Shown in pieces: positions 1 to 14,330 of a DNA stretch of 64,000 nt. The notes beneath the pieces are model-generated. The model was given only the letters and a program-made list of their open reading frames with translations. It had not been told where the DNA came from and did no database searches. How positions within the stretch are numbered: position 1 is the stretch's first letter; every line of letters starts with the position of its first letter. The position numbers and the translations under genes were made by a program. Source of the DNA: Aphis gossypii (Eukaryota; Arthropoda; Insecta; Hemiptera; Aphididae); the NCBI RefSeq assembly GCF_020184175.1, contig NC_065531.1, forward strand, positions 81,748,604 to 81,812,603, given 5' to 3'.

Positions 1-3000
1 TATTAATTGTGTACAGAAATCATTTCGTCACACCGTTTATGATCATAATATTATATAATGATATATTACGATTCACCGTCTTAAGTTCAAAAGTCTAACT
101 ATAAGACGCGTACACGTGTTTGTTTAAAAAGTTTTTATTTGCGTTTGTTCGATAACGATTATTTCCTTTTACGTTTCAAAATAGATGCCTAATAGAATAG
201 TTACGGAACTTATTTGACCGTTTTAAACTTGACTACTTCAGGATTTTATGTTTTTTTTTTTTTTTTTATGTATACAAAATATAATTATTTATACTGTCTT
301 AATATACTACGTATTCTATTATTAGGTGGGTATACGGTATGAACTCATACCAATTACCACACTTATAGATATAAATATAAATTAAATAATTATAAAGTTT
401 ATAAAATATATAACATGATAAAGTTATTAGCAACATCATATTAAACATATTATATACTTGAACTTATGTTTTAAATACTGGTATTTGTTCTAAATGCATT
501 GTTACATTAAAAGGACTCAATGATATAAACATAATTTATTATAATTTCCTGGAACTGTGAATAGTTAAATTGATGCAATAAATACAATCGCCAATGAAGA
601 ACACCATTCGTTTATTTCCTGTATACAATGTGAATATTATCGTCACAATCATAAATTATATTTATTTGTGTAAATCAAAGTACCTAAAGTTCCAACTAGG
701 TACATATAATAATACATGAAGGACGCACATATATTATGTTTGTAATTGTCTTCATTGTACAACACAATATATCAGTTGTGAAACAATCTCGTTAATCGTA
801 TCGATATATTATAATATTTGGTTCTAAGTTCGTCATGACCAACCAAGGTAAAAATGTATGAATAATAGATAATCTTGTTAATTCAGTATATACGTACTAT
901 GTGTACTAACAACTTAAACATAATATACTTTAGTATAGTATAGTTTAAAGTAATAACTTATGAGTAATGACTAATATCAACTATATAAAGTATCAGGCGC
1001 AGGAATAAGATATTATATAATATGTACCAACTAACCGTAAAGTATATAGACGAGAAACTAGAGGTATATTTTAAAAAAATATATAAAAAAAATATTTTTC
1101 AAATAATGAGACAATAAAAAAGACAAAAAGAGAATATTTTCGTTTCTATAGTATGTATTTATGTATTTATTAAATAATATACGTAATATTTATTATAAAT
1201 TATTCGACGTTAAATCATCTCATCAATATTAGGAATAAATTAAATAACATTAGTTGGTAATTTATTAAGACAATACAATGTCTTATTTTTTCAATATAAA
1301 ACTAAAATCTATAAATACTCAGTACTGCTTTTTAAATTTGAGTATATAAAAAAAATAACTTTCTTAAGAACTTTCTTTTGTATCTCATCCAATGTAAGTT
1401 ATTTTATAAAAGACTAACTACTAATATTTGTTATGTGTTTATTTTAAACATACGTATACATTGTAACAAAATATACACATTAAGGTAAATCGATCATAAA
1501 TAACTTTATAAAGTGATTTTAAAGTTGAAATACCTTTTAAAAAAATTAAACACCACGGTATACAAACTTCATAATTTTCTGAAAGCCCCTTTTCTGAATA
1601 TTTGGTCATAGAAAAAATGTAGTTACTTAATGTTATTGAAAAAAAATATTTCCCCATAATCAAATAACTGCAAAGAATAACTATTTAATATTTTACTAAA
1701 AATCACTAAAAGGCTGCTCGTGCACATACAGTTTCCATTGAAAACTGTTAAATACTTTAAATTTCAATATTGATTTCAAAAAATATAAACACAACGCAAA
1801 TGTTATTATTTATATAATTAAAATTATTTTAAAATATTACATGATTGAATGATAAAGACAAATAATGAACGTTAAACTTTAAGTTTTGTTTTACACAACC
1901 AAAAAAAGATAAGTGAAAATATTTTTGAAAAATTACTTATATTTGATATGCAATTTTAAATTACCTACTAAATTTGAATAAACTAATAAAAAACAATCTA
2001 TTAGTGCACGAAAAATTAAACAAAGATGAAAATATTATGTTTGTTTAATGTTACACATTTGAAATATACAAATACAAAATATTAATAAGACATCTTAAAA
2101 AAAATACTATATTGTAATAAGAATTTAAAATCTAAGAGAAAATCCTTTAAAAAAGTTTAGTTTTTTCTTTTCATATTTTAAAAAACAATTCTAAGAACCT
2201 ATTCATAGTTCTGTAATATTGAAGCAAAGATAAAATATGTAATAGAAAATATGTAAGTTAAAATGTAATAAAATGAAATGCAAATTGTTTATCATTTTAT
2301 AACGTATTAAATTACGATCTAGGTTATAAAATTAACAATACATTTTTAAATTTATGTCTCTAAAAATGTTTCAGAGTTTGGAGCACCGATATTTTTATTT
2401 AATTAAAATTAAAATAATATTTATATCAAAGATAATAAAAACATTCTAAAACCAATTTAAAAAGTTACTCTTATTATAAAAGTAATATTGGGTTTATTTC
2501 ATATTTTATTGTATTTATTTTGTATGTTTAACAATTTACTATAATACTAATGTGCCTATAGCAATATTTTTATATGAATTCAGCTTTAAATGAATCAAAA
2601 TTAAATGCATTACTTTTTAGAATTAGTTGAGCTTTTTTAGCTTTAGAAATGTAAATATCCTTAAAAGTATTATACAAATATAATTTGTTTAAGTTCAATT
2701 TGTTTCCATTCAAATCTCGTTGGAAATATAACGCATATTTTTCTACCAGTTTTTATAATATAAAAAACATTTTTTTTTTTTTAATTCCCATTCAAAGTTT
2801 TTAAGAACCTAATTTCCGATAGAAAAAAAATATACCATATTTCGATGGTTTGAATAGACGTATTATGAACAAATCACAAACAAACGCGGTAGATTATGTA
2901 GGTAGGATATGTATAGAAATTAAATTGGACCCTTATGAAAGTATATTTTACTTTTATATGATATTATCATAATACATATTTTTATAACTACTCATAAATA

Positions 3001-3582
3001 GTTATCGATAGGAAAAAATATTAATAATAAATTAAATCCAAAGTAGTTTGAGTTCTAAAACCATATATAATTTAAATAAAAACATTACACCTGCTATAAT
3101 AGGTGTTATACCAATGTATTAAAATCTGATTAAATGTTTTAAACTTATATTATGTAGGTATTTAAAAGGTTAAGTTATTGTCAAAGTATTTTCAAAAATT
3201 ATATCGTCATATTTAATTCAAATTCTACTCTGAATTATTCCAAATTATGTTATAATAATTATTTATAATTCAGTGTATAAATGAACTAATTTTTTTTTTT
3301 GTGAATGTTATTTGTTTATATATTTTATAGATCTTTAATAATGTATACTCAAAGTACCTACAGTAAAATAACTTAAATTAAATTTTAAATGATTAAATAA
3401 AAATAAAAATAGCAAGTATGTTTATTGATCAAAAATTAATTAGTTACCTTATTTATTTAGTACTAATAAAAATGCATTGTTCTTCAAATTTTCATGATTC
3501 AATTAACTAGGTAATTTTCTCAAATTACTGAGATGGTGGAGTATTCAAATTTAGTTTAAATTTAATTATTAAATAAAATTAC
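1..3582 (-). other. Elk intron downstream of the S5 exon (incomplete)
   Basis: This is AT-rich sequence lying 3' of the S5 exon in transcript direction. I looked for the pore exon (a T-x-G-F-G-N type filter) on the minus strand and did not see it, so this is intron running past the window edge. It contains a poly-T run near 251-267 and other short homopolymers. The minus-strand open frame at 1439-1663 has biased AT-rich codons and no recognisable domain, and I do not call it a gene. Confidence 0.7.
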
Positions 3583-3796
3583 CTAGATCCCAATCTCTTC
3601 CTTTTTCTCGGCGTTCACTTTCTGCGATCACATACCATATGCACGCAAACCAATGTGCAACTAATGTAAATAGGAGCATCAACAGTGTGAGAATCATACC
3701 ACCATATTGCGAATACCTGTCGATCTTTTGCAAGAGTCTCGCTAACCTTAGCAGCCTGGTCAGTTTTAATAAATGAACCTGTCCCGAACCAGCTTC
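3583..3796 (-). CDS. Elk: Elk K+ channel, internal exon: S4 voltage sensor and S5
   Basis: The exon encodes 71 codons plus one base. After EAGSGQVH comes the S4 voltage sensor LLKLTRLLRLARLLQK, with basic residues at every third position (K, R, R, R, then K), the S4-S5 linker IDRYSQYGG, and S5 MILTLLMLLFTLVAHWFACI. WYVIAESERR begins the extracellular turret, and the exon ends at WDL plus G, where the family normally continues with GWL. HLLKxxRLLRL and AHWxACIWYVI are strongly conserved in ELK channels. The acceptor is TTTTAATTTCCAG/GAA and the donor is GATCTAG/GTAATT. The next exon should carry the pore helix and selectivity filter; no such sequence is present at 1-3582, so it lies outside the window. 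Confidence 0.95.
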
Positions 3797-6700
3797 CTGG
3801 AAATTAAAACAAAAAATAATAATTAATAAATATACGCTGATAAAAAAAGATTAAATTAAATATAGTCAAAGCAATGACATTTTATTCATTTTACTGGTCG
3901 GATGCTCTAAGGAGATGATAAACTAATAATTTTAAGTGGTGTAATAATGGAATCTACATATCCTATTAATTCAAATTAGTATTTACTCACGTATTCAGCT
4001 AAGGAACACCATTAAGCTGGTATAATAATATATATGCAATAAAGTGAATCCATAATTTGCATGAAATTTCGTGACTATATTTGTTTAAAAATTAGTCATT
4101 ATATTTTAATATTTTATTTTTAGAAAAAATAAAGTGTAAATTGTAATAAAATATGTATAACGTTCATTATTGTATAAAAATAATTTTGAAATAAACTATA
4201 AACATATTTAAATAATAAAAATATCATGTTATATACTGAATATATAGTAGACCTGTATGAATTACAGAGAAATAATCTCACTGTTCTTTTTCTTCATAAA
4301 AAAAAAATTAACGGATCAATTTAAATCATATAGTATACATCAAAATGTATTTTTAAATAAATAATATTATGAATATTGCCATACTAAGAAAGTTACATGT
4401 GCCATTCCATAACCCATTGGCAGTCAAATTTTACTACATATTCGTTTTTTTCTTATATTATAAAATATTAGAATTTCAATTATATAATAATATATTTAGT
4501 TAATTTCTAACTTTATTCAAACAAAATTTAGCACTTGAGTTTATAAATAAATATATAAAGTAACATGTGATTGAATATCCTTTTATTGTTGTTATTTTCA
4601 AATTTCAAAGTATAGAACCAGAATATTTAAACATTAACGGAGTATACTTACCTAAAAGGGTTAGGTTAAGCCATGTTTTAAAGATTAAAATAAAACAGTA
4701 CTACGAAATCTTATTACAGGTAATAATATCAGTAATAGGTTCATTAAACTTACATGGTTTTAAGTAGGTAGCTAATATTATAATATTATAAAATATTTTA
4801 CGTACAGTTTAAATATAGCAAAAACTGTATATAATATATTATCTTTTATTACATTTTCACTATGCATGAAATTGCATTTCCATTTTAAACACTTTTCAAT
4901 GAAATATTTAATACGATAGACGGCTAGACCAATACAATATGGTAAATAGATTTTGTAAAGTGTTAGAGTTGTGAAGTTAATAATTTTTTGCACAGATTTT
5001 TATCCAATTATATTACTCCTCCACTGATACATGGAAGCTTTTATTTTATTTTATCAATTTTTTCCTACACTTTAGTTATGCATAAATAATAATATATTCC
5101 GTCAACATTTTGATAACATGTCATGTAGTATAGTGAATAATAGTTTTATTTACATCATATTGAAAGCTTAAAATTTATTTGGGATATAATCCAAAAAATA
5201 AATAATTATGCAGTATACGTCGAACTTAAAATATTATTCAATTTGAATCAGAAAAAAATGGATACGTATTGGCACGTTTCCATATCTATAATATTTCAAT
5301 GAATAATTTATAGTACAAAATTTTTTCTATTAAAATTGTATACAAGAATTAAAATTATGAAAAGAAAAAAAAATATATATGAAATAAAATGTACGAAAGA
5401 CTTTTAATGTTGAAAATGTTATTTATAACAAAAATTTTATTAAAATCAATAATATAATATTACTTGCACAATTAAATTATTGGTATTAAACATATGTATA
5501 ACAGTAGAAATTGGCAAAAAAGTTAATAGGTGCATATTTTAGTTAGGTTGAAAAATTATGATGGACAAAAGCATATTAAGGGCAATCATTTATGCACAAA
5601 ATTTAGTATCAAATTAAGTTCCAAAAATTGTAAAATTTACATTTACAATTTCAAACATTTTTCTTTAGATGAGGTTTCTTCTAAGTGAAAATATTTCATA
5701 CAAAAAAAAAATAACATTTCAAATTTACATAATATACCAATCTTATAAAGCAATATACGTACTAATCTAAAGTCAGCAAGCTTTTAAAATATTTATCAAT
5801 TTATTCAACATTAAGCTGTTTGCTATACTTAAATTTATCAAAAAAATATTTTTTAATAAACATCTTGAACTATATTGTTTCATATAATTTTTACAGTAAA
5901 TATTGCTTTTTAAACTTAACCAAATTCGGGTTACCACGAATTTTATAATTTTTTCAAGTATTATAACTGTCTATCAATTTGCTGTATATCACACAATAAG
6001 CTCAAATAATATACGTTATTAGATTTATGTTATTAAGTCTTACTAGTAGTTTCAACGAAATACAATGGATCTGTCAAGGCAGCTCAATTGATTCGATAAG
6101 ATAAGCTGTAATAACATTCTCTGTATTAAGAAAAATAATCCACAGTGAATCCTTTCTCGTAAGCGTTTGCTTATATAGATAACAAATTTAATTTATATTA
6201 CTGAAAGTCAAATAAGTTCTCCTATTTTCGCATTTACCTGTGCACACAGTCCATGACAATAGGTCAAAAAATATGATAAAGAACGAATTTCATTAAAAAC
6301 GATTGCAAACAAATGTATTTATACATTTAATATATTTGTTTATACAAACAAAATTTAAAGTTTTGAGTTTATAAGATCAAATTATGACAACTATATTAAT
6401 TTCAAATTTATATTAGAGTTAGATACAATTACCTACTAGATTATAAATTATTATAAATTATATGTTATGTCCAATATTGGATGTTTATAAATCAAAATTT
6501 TGACAGAAATAATATAGTTACTACTGATTTATTTATTTTTTTTAATACAAATATTGGTTGTTCTTTAAAAAAAAAAAAATGTATTTATTGAGTATTTTGA
6601 AATGTCAAGATATCATCTGAAGTTAAATATTACTGTTTTTAATATAATATTATGCCTATAACCACTAATATAAAATTATATATTAAAATAATGATAAAAA

Positions 6701-7859
6701 TATATTTTACTAAGAAAAAAACCTAAAATATTCTAAAAATGTTGAGTATTTGCAATAAATACACCACGTCGTTTACTTTAATCCTATTAAAAAAATATTT
6801 AATTCAAATTAAATTTAAAATAACCCGGTATTTTATAAAAATATCAATTTTATATCTATTTTTCAACGGATAAATAACTAAGAAGATAAGGTATTATAAA
6901 TTATATTTATATAATATTGATTATATTCATTCTGTCTTTTATTCAAATATAAATGTTATGACATTAAAGCAAAATCATTTTTAATTTTCAATTTAATTTT
7001 ATTTTTAATATTGATCTTTTAATATATTTTACACTATTAACTAACACTATTTTGTTATAAAAGAATTTTATTAATTTTTATTAAAAGTTAAATATGTATA
7101 GCTACTTTTTCAAATTTTAAGTCAATGAATTAATCCATTTATTTTACAATATTTTTTTTTCTTTTGATAGAGAGAAAGACCTTTTATTGCTATTTGAAGC
7201 AGTAACAATGCTTAAATCTTCAATTTCAATAAATTTTTAGTATCAAGCGTTTTGGACATTTTTAGACAAAATCAATTAGATAATTTTTTTTCCACTTCAA
7301 AATTGAACCACAGATACTTGAAACATTCACCAAATGTTTATATTATAATTTTCTATACAATATGTGGTATAATTATTTTTTTAATATTTTGACTTTTTTC
7401 TATGTATGAATTTTTAAATTTTTAAAGTGTTCATTATATAAATAGCAATAAAAATATAAATGTATTTATATTTTTCTGTCAAACAGTTTGGAGTATAGTA
7501 CATACCTAATAAGTCGTTAATACCGAAAATAAATTAATTGTTTAAATTTACAACTATTTTCCACGAGTATTTGAAATAAAAATGTTGACAAAATTGGGAA
7601 ATAACAAAAAAAAAAAAAAATACCTTATTTATCATGGTTTTATGTCAAAAATATTATCGATATCAAGAACCTATTAAATTAAAATTGAATACATATTTTA
7701 TCTAATCAATTACGAGGTGTACTGACTACTCGACTGTTCAGCAGAGCGATTTGCTTACTTAAACTGTATCTATATTCATTAAGTTTTAATTTTAAAAATG
7801 TCTTGAATATTTAAACTCATATATTATAGAAACTTTAAAAATAGGTATGTTGGAAACCA

Positions 7860-7990
7860 ATCTCACAATAACACAAGCTCACGATATCATCACGCCGCGA
7901 AGCCGATCGTACGAGTGACATTAACTGCAACACTTCGCGCAACATTGATTGTACAACTATGCACTTGCAATTGCTATGCACCGCGTAATT
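7860..7990. promoter_or_regulatory. Short CpG-rich patch in the 5.4-kb intron
   Basis: This roughly 130-bp patch contains ATCACGCCGCGAAGCCGATC, CTTCGCGCAAC and GCACCGCG, in contrast to AT-rich flanks. No open frame or repeat edge explains it. It is a candidate conserved non-coding element, supported by composition alone. Confidence 0.2.
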
Positions 7991-8879
7991 TAGTATAATT
8001 TATTATTTTGAATATTATCAGCATTATCTGTCGTATTTATTTTAATGTATATAACAATTATAGTACAATAAATCACGTACCAATAATTGCGGAAAATTTA
8101 TATTCGTTTTTACTATCTGCGATACATATATATTTTCGTTAAGCTTAAAATTAATCGCAAAACCAATAATACAATAATATATTATATTATATTACAACTA
8201 TATTAATTAATAACACGAACATTAAATATATTCTGAAAGACAGCCAATTTTTTTTTTTTTTTGGAAACTGCAATTGTATTTATAAACCCTAATAACCAAT
8301 ATATACTTTCATATAAATATTGGATGAGTGTATCACAACGTTTTTATATATTATATTTATCATATTATTTTATTGTACTAAAAGTTTGGTTAAGTAAAGT
8401 AAATTGTAGGCACTAAATTAAATTACCGAATTATAATATATGTTATATGTATCGGTCTAAGTCAATAATGTGCAGCTGAGGGTAAATAGTAATAGCTAAA
8501 TAAATCAATTTAATAATAATTCCATGAGAAATTCAATTTTATTTTTAAATTATTCAACATAGTTTATACATAGTCAACAAGTTTATACTTTTACAGTTTT
8601 ACTGGAAATTTTAAAACAGTGATTCTTACAAGTGAAAAAAAATACATTTATATTATAATATAGGTATTATTATCTCTTATTTCAAAGTTCCTAGACGCAG
8701 GATTGCAGTGCATATCTTGGTATATACAAGTATTATACACAGAAGTCGACTTTTTGAAATAAATAATACTTTCGTCTTTACGCCACTGCAATGGTAGTTA
8801 TTTGAATGAATGGCTATGTCATTAAGACGGGACCCTATATTATTATTACTACGAGTTTCTGGGAACAAAAAAAAAAAAA

Positions 8880-9135
8880 ACTTTTTTTATTTGCACCGCG
8901 GAGACCGGAGTAAAGTTTTTCGCTCGAGCAACCGTCAGCGGCGTCACTTTGGCTGTTGCGCGGTTAAATTTCTCACATGTTTGGTAGTAAATTGACTGTG
9001 AACCGCTCGCAGATATATTTAGGGCGTACGAAATGTGTTGGGCACGCGATGCGGGGGCGGAGCAGGACGAACGACGGAGGTCGAGAGTTTTGCGAAGATC
9101 GTAAATTTTTCTACGTACTTTAGGCGTAAAGTATT
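8880..9135. promoter_or_regulatory. CpG-rich patch next to the S2-S3 exon donor
   Basis: The patch includes CACCGCGGAGACCGGAG and GATGCGGGGGCGGAGCAG and lies about 110 bases inside the intron following the S2-S3 exon. A plus-strand frame is open for 37 codons from 8991, but without a recognisable product. It could be an intronic regulatory element; evidence is compositional only. Confidence 0.22.
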
Positions 9136-9191
9136 ATAGTACGCACATTTTTATACCCACTACCTCTACATTATTCTCCCACCATTGAAAT

Positions 9192-9209
9192 AACAACAAC
9201 AACAACAAC
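9192..9209. repeat. (AAC)6 microsatellite
   Basis: Six AAC units lie about 40 bp beyond the donor of the S2-S3 Elk exon; on the transcribed strand this is (GTT)6. Confidence 0.95.
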
Positions 9210-9248
9210 TATTACGAAACACTCGCACATATCCAACGATATACTCAC

Positions 9249-9412
9249 GTCTCCGCTGTAAACGTCCGATGCGTACAACAGGTCGAATGGCAGAGCGGCG
9301 AATAAATCTACCACGAACCAGCTCTTCAAGTAATTGAAGGCGATCGTTTTGGAATCCGACACCACTTCGCCTTTTTTGTTGACGAACGTCGTCCGGAAAT
9401 TGAACAGAATAT
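9249..9412 (-). CDS. Elk: Elk K+ channel, internal exon: rest of S2 and S3
   Basis: The exon has two bases of a split Asp codon followed by 54 codons. It reads DILFNFRTTFVNKKGEVV (end of S2 and the intracellular loop), then FNYLKSWFVVDLFAALPFDL (S3) and LLYASDVYSGD at the end. The NFRTTFV motif and the Asp in WFVVDLFAALPFDLLY belong to the acidic residues that stabilise S4 in EAG-family voltage sensors; LPFDLLYA favours ELK over Erg. The acceptor is a T-run followed by AATTTTACAG/AT, and the donor is GGAGAC/GTGAGTAT. It leaves phase 0, matching the start of the next exon at 3796. A CpG-rich patch lies just beyond its donor, inside the following intron. Confidence 0.95.
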
Positions 9413-10950
9413 CTGTAAAATTACAAAAAAAAAGAGACTTAAGATAATATGCATTAATCCGACGAGACTCGTCAATATCGTTGATACTTTATAAATTTTA
9501 AGTAATAATTGTATTAATATTAGAGGTTTGGAATTGTGTGAAATTTTTATGAAATACTTAATGTAAAATAGAAATTAATGTTTTAACTTTATTACATCTA
9601 TAATTATAGCAGTAGAACGTTTGCATACAAATTTTTATTTTATTGAAACAAAGATAATCGGTTAACGTATAGTATATTCAACCATAAAATCATAACTAAT
9701 AAGCCTTATAATTACATTCTACGTTTATATTAGTAAGCTGTAAGAACTCTATCCAAATTTGAGTTATCCGCCAACATTAGTAATTTCCAGATTGAGGAAT
9801 TAATGGTAAAAAAAAAAATAGTATCGCTAAAATATTATGAAATATAATAGATCGCATAAAGGTAACATTTAATCCTATTTTTAGTTCACATTAAAAAATT
9901 AAACAATAACAAAATATATGTATTTCGATAATAATTTAATTTGTATATTTGCCAGCTCTAAATAATTTTTAGATGACTTTTTATTTCAATAAAACAACTA
10001 GATGCACAAAAAAATATAGTCATTCAACGTTAATGTATTATTGAAGAAGCTGTAAAACTTTAAAAAACAATTATTTATGTATTTAATTATAAAAAAAAAA
10101 TAGTATAAGTATATATTTTTATAGAAATAGATATGTTTAATTTATATAGATCCGAGTCCTAGTTAGTATCAAGTTCTTATTTTAAATTTGTACACAATGT
10201 TTTGATAATGGCTAAAGTAGTAATGGCTTGTATCAAATGTATCAATGTATTATAAACAGACACATAGTAATAATAATGTTATATGTGTACGACACTAGCG
10301 TTCATGAATTCGTGATATAAACATATCGCATACCTACATTATAATTTATTGTTTATCAGACTTCCATGGTTATGGTTTAATATACCTACAGTATACCCAA
10401 CGTTTGAAGCCCACACAAATTCGTTTTAATGAACTATATTATAACCGTGTGCACAAAATATAATATGTATTTTGCTTAGTGTGTGTACAAAAACATTATT
10501 AATTGCACGTGCTTTAAAAGCGGCTCGCAATAGAAAACAAATTGGTTATAAATTTCGTTGATAAATATATATATGTATTATATTATATATATATACAGAA
10601 CGATTCAATGAACATGTTACATGTTCATCCCCGTGTTTCGCGTTAATAATAAATTAATTCGAATTCAGATATACAGAATGTTTAAGTTCGTATACTGAAA
10701 ATCATATTTTTATATTTTTTAATATTTTTTAAAGACTGTTCTATGGCGATACAAACATTTTTTTTAAATGCAAACCACCGTTTTTTATTACAATTTTTAA
10801 GGGAAATATATAGATATATATTTTTTTAAATGCTAACATGCTGACATACTTGAATAAATGACATTTAAATATAAGGTTTAATAAATACGTATAACCACAA
10901 ATGCTGCAACTAATATTTTTAAATATAAATACTTAACATGTACATATTAT

Positions 10951-10964
10951 GTGTGTGTGTGTGT
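10951..10964. repeat. (GT)7 microsatellite
   Basis: Seven GT units occur in the long intron. Confidence 0.95.
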
Positions 10965-13549
10965 TTCAGACACATTTTGAAATTTGGGAATTATAATACA
11001 AGCCCACACACTGCATAATCTCTGAATATTTTGGGTATTGTAAAAATTATTTTTTTTAATAATACTGCACTTTTTTTCACGTTGTCTGATCATCGAAAAT
11101 TAGTACTATGGTAAAATGCAAACTAGCAAGATTCAAGTAGGCAAAGTGAATTAAATATAGCTCACTGAGCACATTTATATTAAATGAAATGTATACGTAA
11201 CAACATGAATTTACGTGTATTGAAATAGTTTAAACTAAGTCACGATAAGCAAAGATATGTTTATCGGAGTTAACGGTGTACTATAATTACGGATTTGTCT
11301 AAGAAAAGCAATAAGAGTATTTTTTTAACTTGATTGATTAAATGCACAATAGTTTTACTTTTACTTGGAGATGTACATTTGTCTGTATGTAAGACAAATC
11401 AGTGAAATCGGCGTAAATGCGAAAATCTAGACAAATTTATAACTGAAAGTGGTATAAAAGTAATAGTAATGTATAAGATAATTAATAAAAAAAAAATACC
11501 AGAAAATTATGCAATGGACAATAGATTAAAAAAAATATTAATAATCAATAGATAACTAATATTTAGGAGTCTATTTCATTTGAGGCTTTTATGTTTATTT
11601 AAGTACCAAGTAAGATGTTATTTAACTTTTCTACATACATTTTTCCAAATATAATTGAACGCCGTATACAATTCCCGGACGATTTAAACTTATTCCAACT
11701 TTGCCCTCGATAATCGAGTAGTATACACAATGCGCAACTTTCTATTTTGCCTTTAACATATTATAATATAATATCTGTTTAAAAATATCAGGATAATTTT
11801 GGATCATTAAAAAATTTTAAAAATGCTAGTTAGTTCGTATCGATTTGAGACAGCGCTCAAGATAAATAACTTATTTTGAGGTATATAAATAAAGTAGTTT
11901 TATTTTTTATTAAAATTAAAATTACGCGTTTCAGCCCATTTCTATAACTAATTATATATATTTGTATCATAAAAAATAGATTCAAGTTTATCAAGTAATT
12001 TTTAACATAAAAAAAGTACAATAATAACGTTATAATAGTTTTATCCTTTGCATCTTTATACGAAATATAAACTTGAATTTTTATACATTTTTATTTGAGG
12101 TAAAAATTATGGCTTTTAAAAATAATATTATGCAACAAAGCTGTATACACTTAATTATGTTTCTTATCTTTCCCTAAATGTACATTATTATAACGTAGAA
12201 ACGCGCACTTTAACTTATTATACTATATAATAGTATACTTAAAGGACGAAAAGTAATAAATTATTTAAATTATTAAATTTTAAAATAACAAATAGTACTA
12301 CTACTAACCAATTCTCAAAATATATAATATACTGTTTATTAATATTATTTTGCACAATAAATCTAACGTTAAAAAATCAATATAAATCTGAAGGTATAGT
12401 ATGTATTAAAAAGTAATCAAAAATTGTCTGTACATTTTGTAAATTGTACCGTGCAGGAGCTTGTATGTTTTACGAAAATATATTACTCATAAAATAGTTT
12501 AATTACATTTTTTTCTTTGTTGAAACTTTTAGTTATTTTTTGATGATTTCCATCTAATCTATATGAATAGCTAAGTATTTTTAATAATTAAAAATATCTT
12601 TGGTTGAATTACAAACTTATTTGCTAAATAGGTGATCGGTTGTATATACTCTGAAAAAAAAACAGACGGGAAATACCCATAACTTAAATAATTCACCAAT
12701 AATGTAACGTTTCATCACAGTAAAAAACATTGAAAATTGAAATATTTTCAGATTGAAGCAGTGTTTGTTATTATTATTAATACCTGGGTGAAAATTTAAT
12801 TATTTTTACGCGAGAGGGAAATAAAAATTACAACAGATTTTTATCCGGTTTCCTGTTGTTAAATAATAATAATAATATTTTTATGCAGAATCTATTAATA
12901 TATTTTTATCACGAGCAGAGACAGATCCTCTGACATTTTTCGTTTAGCACACAAATATATAAGCCGTATATCTACAGACATAATATTTATTTAATTAAAT
13001 AACGTTAGATATAGTTTGTGATTTTTATGCTTGGCACAAATATTAAAACATTTAGCAGTGTTATGGTAATCATAATAGCACTAAGACTATCGTTTTGGTT
13101 TTTATGTAGTTTTCACATTAAATGAACAACTCATTCGTATCGTACAGAATTAAAGTAAACTACTTTGTACTTTTGCGGATGCTTAAAAATAACAACAAGT
13201 TCTCTATAAACGGTATATAATATGTTTTGTTTAGTTTAAATTATATTTTTCTAAATTACTAAAGCCATAAAAAGGCGAACACTTATTAAAATTAAAAAAT
13301 CTACTGCCCACACGGTTGAAATATAATGGTTTCGTCTTTGTAATCAAAATAATAACAAGTTTGGGACCACCGCTTGTGAATGCAAAAAAAAAAGAGACTC
13401 GAAGAGAGAGAATTTCGTAAATTAATGCATTCTAGTAAAGCGTTAATTAAAACACAAATAATAATAACGAAATCACTAAAAGACGGTACTTTCATAAACC
13501 TAAAAAAAACGAAAACTACTTTATAATCATAATAATATGTCGTCATATT

Positions 13550-14330
13550 ATGATTTACGATACCTATATTAATAAGCGTATACATTTTTTAGTTCCTAGA
13601 CAACAACTTAAATGGGTACGTATAAATTTTTATATTTTTTTCCCCATAACTGTTATGCCATATAACTCAACTTCCGCATCTCGAATTCAAAGTAAACACG
13701 GTCTAAATAATTTCTACCTATCAAAGTTTCGTCTCGTATCGACGTTTTTTTTTTCAAATTGCACAAGTTTGCACGAGTTACCGAGGTTCGAGATATTGTA
13801 TAATGGTTTACGGGGAATTTGTCATTGGTCGACGTGCGCACTCGACGGCAAAATATAATGATATTATGGTTAAAAGAAAAAAAAAAATTAAATCAATGCT
13901 CCTCCTAATCGTTAAAAATACAATATATTATGCTCTCGTGTTATATGCCAAAAATATTTTGGGCGGTAATCGGATGGCCGTGATGTATGATGTACGTTCA
14001 TATTATGATAATGTTGTAATGTATGGGGCGTAGACACAACGGAAAGATTACCGATGCGTACGGAATATTGCGGAGAGTTAAACCGACGACGGGGCTGGGA
14101 GATGACACGCACTTGAACTGATATGCCGAGTCGTATGCGTATAACAAAATAAAAATAACAATATCCGCGATTTCGCGTCGAGTATGCGAAACGAACCCTG
14201 AGCCGCAGTATCACGATCGCGTGTCGTTCTATTGTTCCTCGTAACGATATTATTGTTATTTTTTTCGTGTATAAACATGACTGCGACTTATAATACATTA
14301 TATATTGTATGTTTTTCCACATAATGTAAT
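13550..14330. promoter_or_regulatory. CpG-rich island within the 32-kb intron
   Basis: About 780 bp with many CG dinucleotides (densest at about 14030-14250) sits in otherwise AT-rich intron. Overlapping open frames occur on both strands (13550-13858 plus, 13912-14322 minus); none shows a known domain, and overlapping frames on opposite strands point to composition rather than coding. A regulatory element or alternative promoter is the simplest idea, unproven. Confidence 0.25.

Larger units (their letters stand above)
3797..9248 (-). other. Elk intron between the S2-S3 and S4-S5 exons
   Basis: This intron of about 5.45 kb is mostly AT-rich with homopolymer runs. Its only compositional features are two CpG-rich patches at about 7860-7990 and 8880-9135, near the donor side, described separately. 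Short open frames here (for example 4567-4767 plus and 4778-4993 minus) are low-complexity and unsupported. Confidence 0.8.

Noticed and set aside
1..3582. Search for the Elk pore and S6 exon
   Set aside because: No selectivity-filter-like or S6-like sequence was seen on the minus strand.
14116..14121. TCAGTT initiator-like site on the minus strand in the CpG-rich island
   Set aside because: There is no downstream element at the right spacing; a six-base match alone is not evidence.
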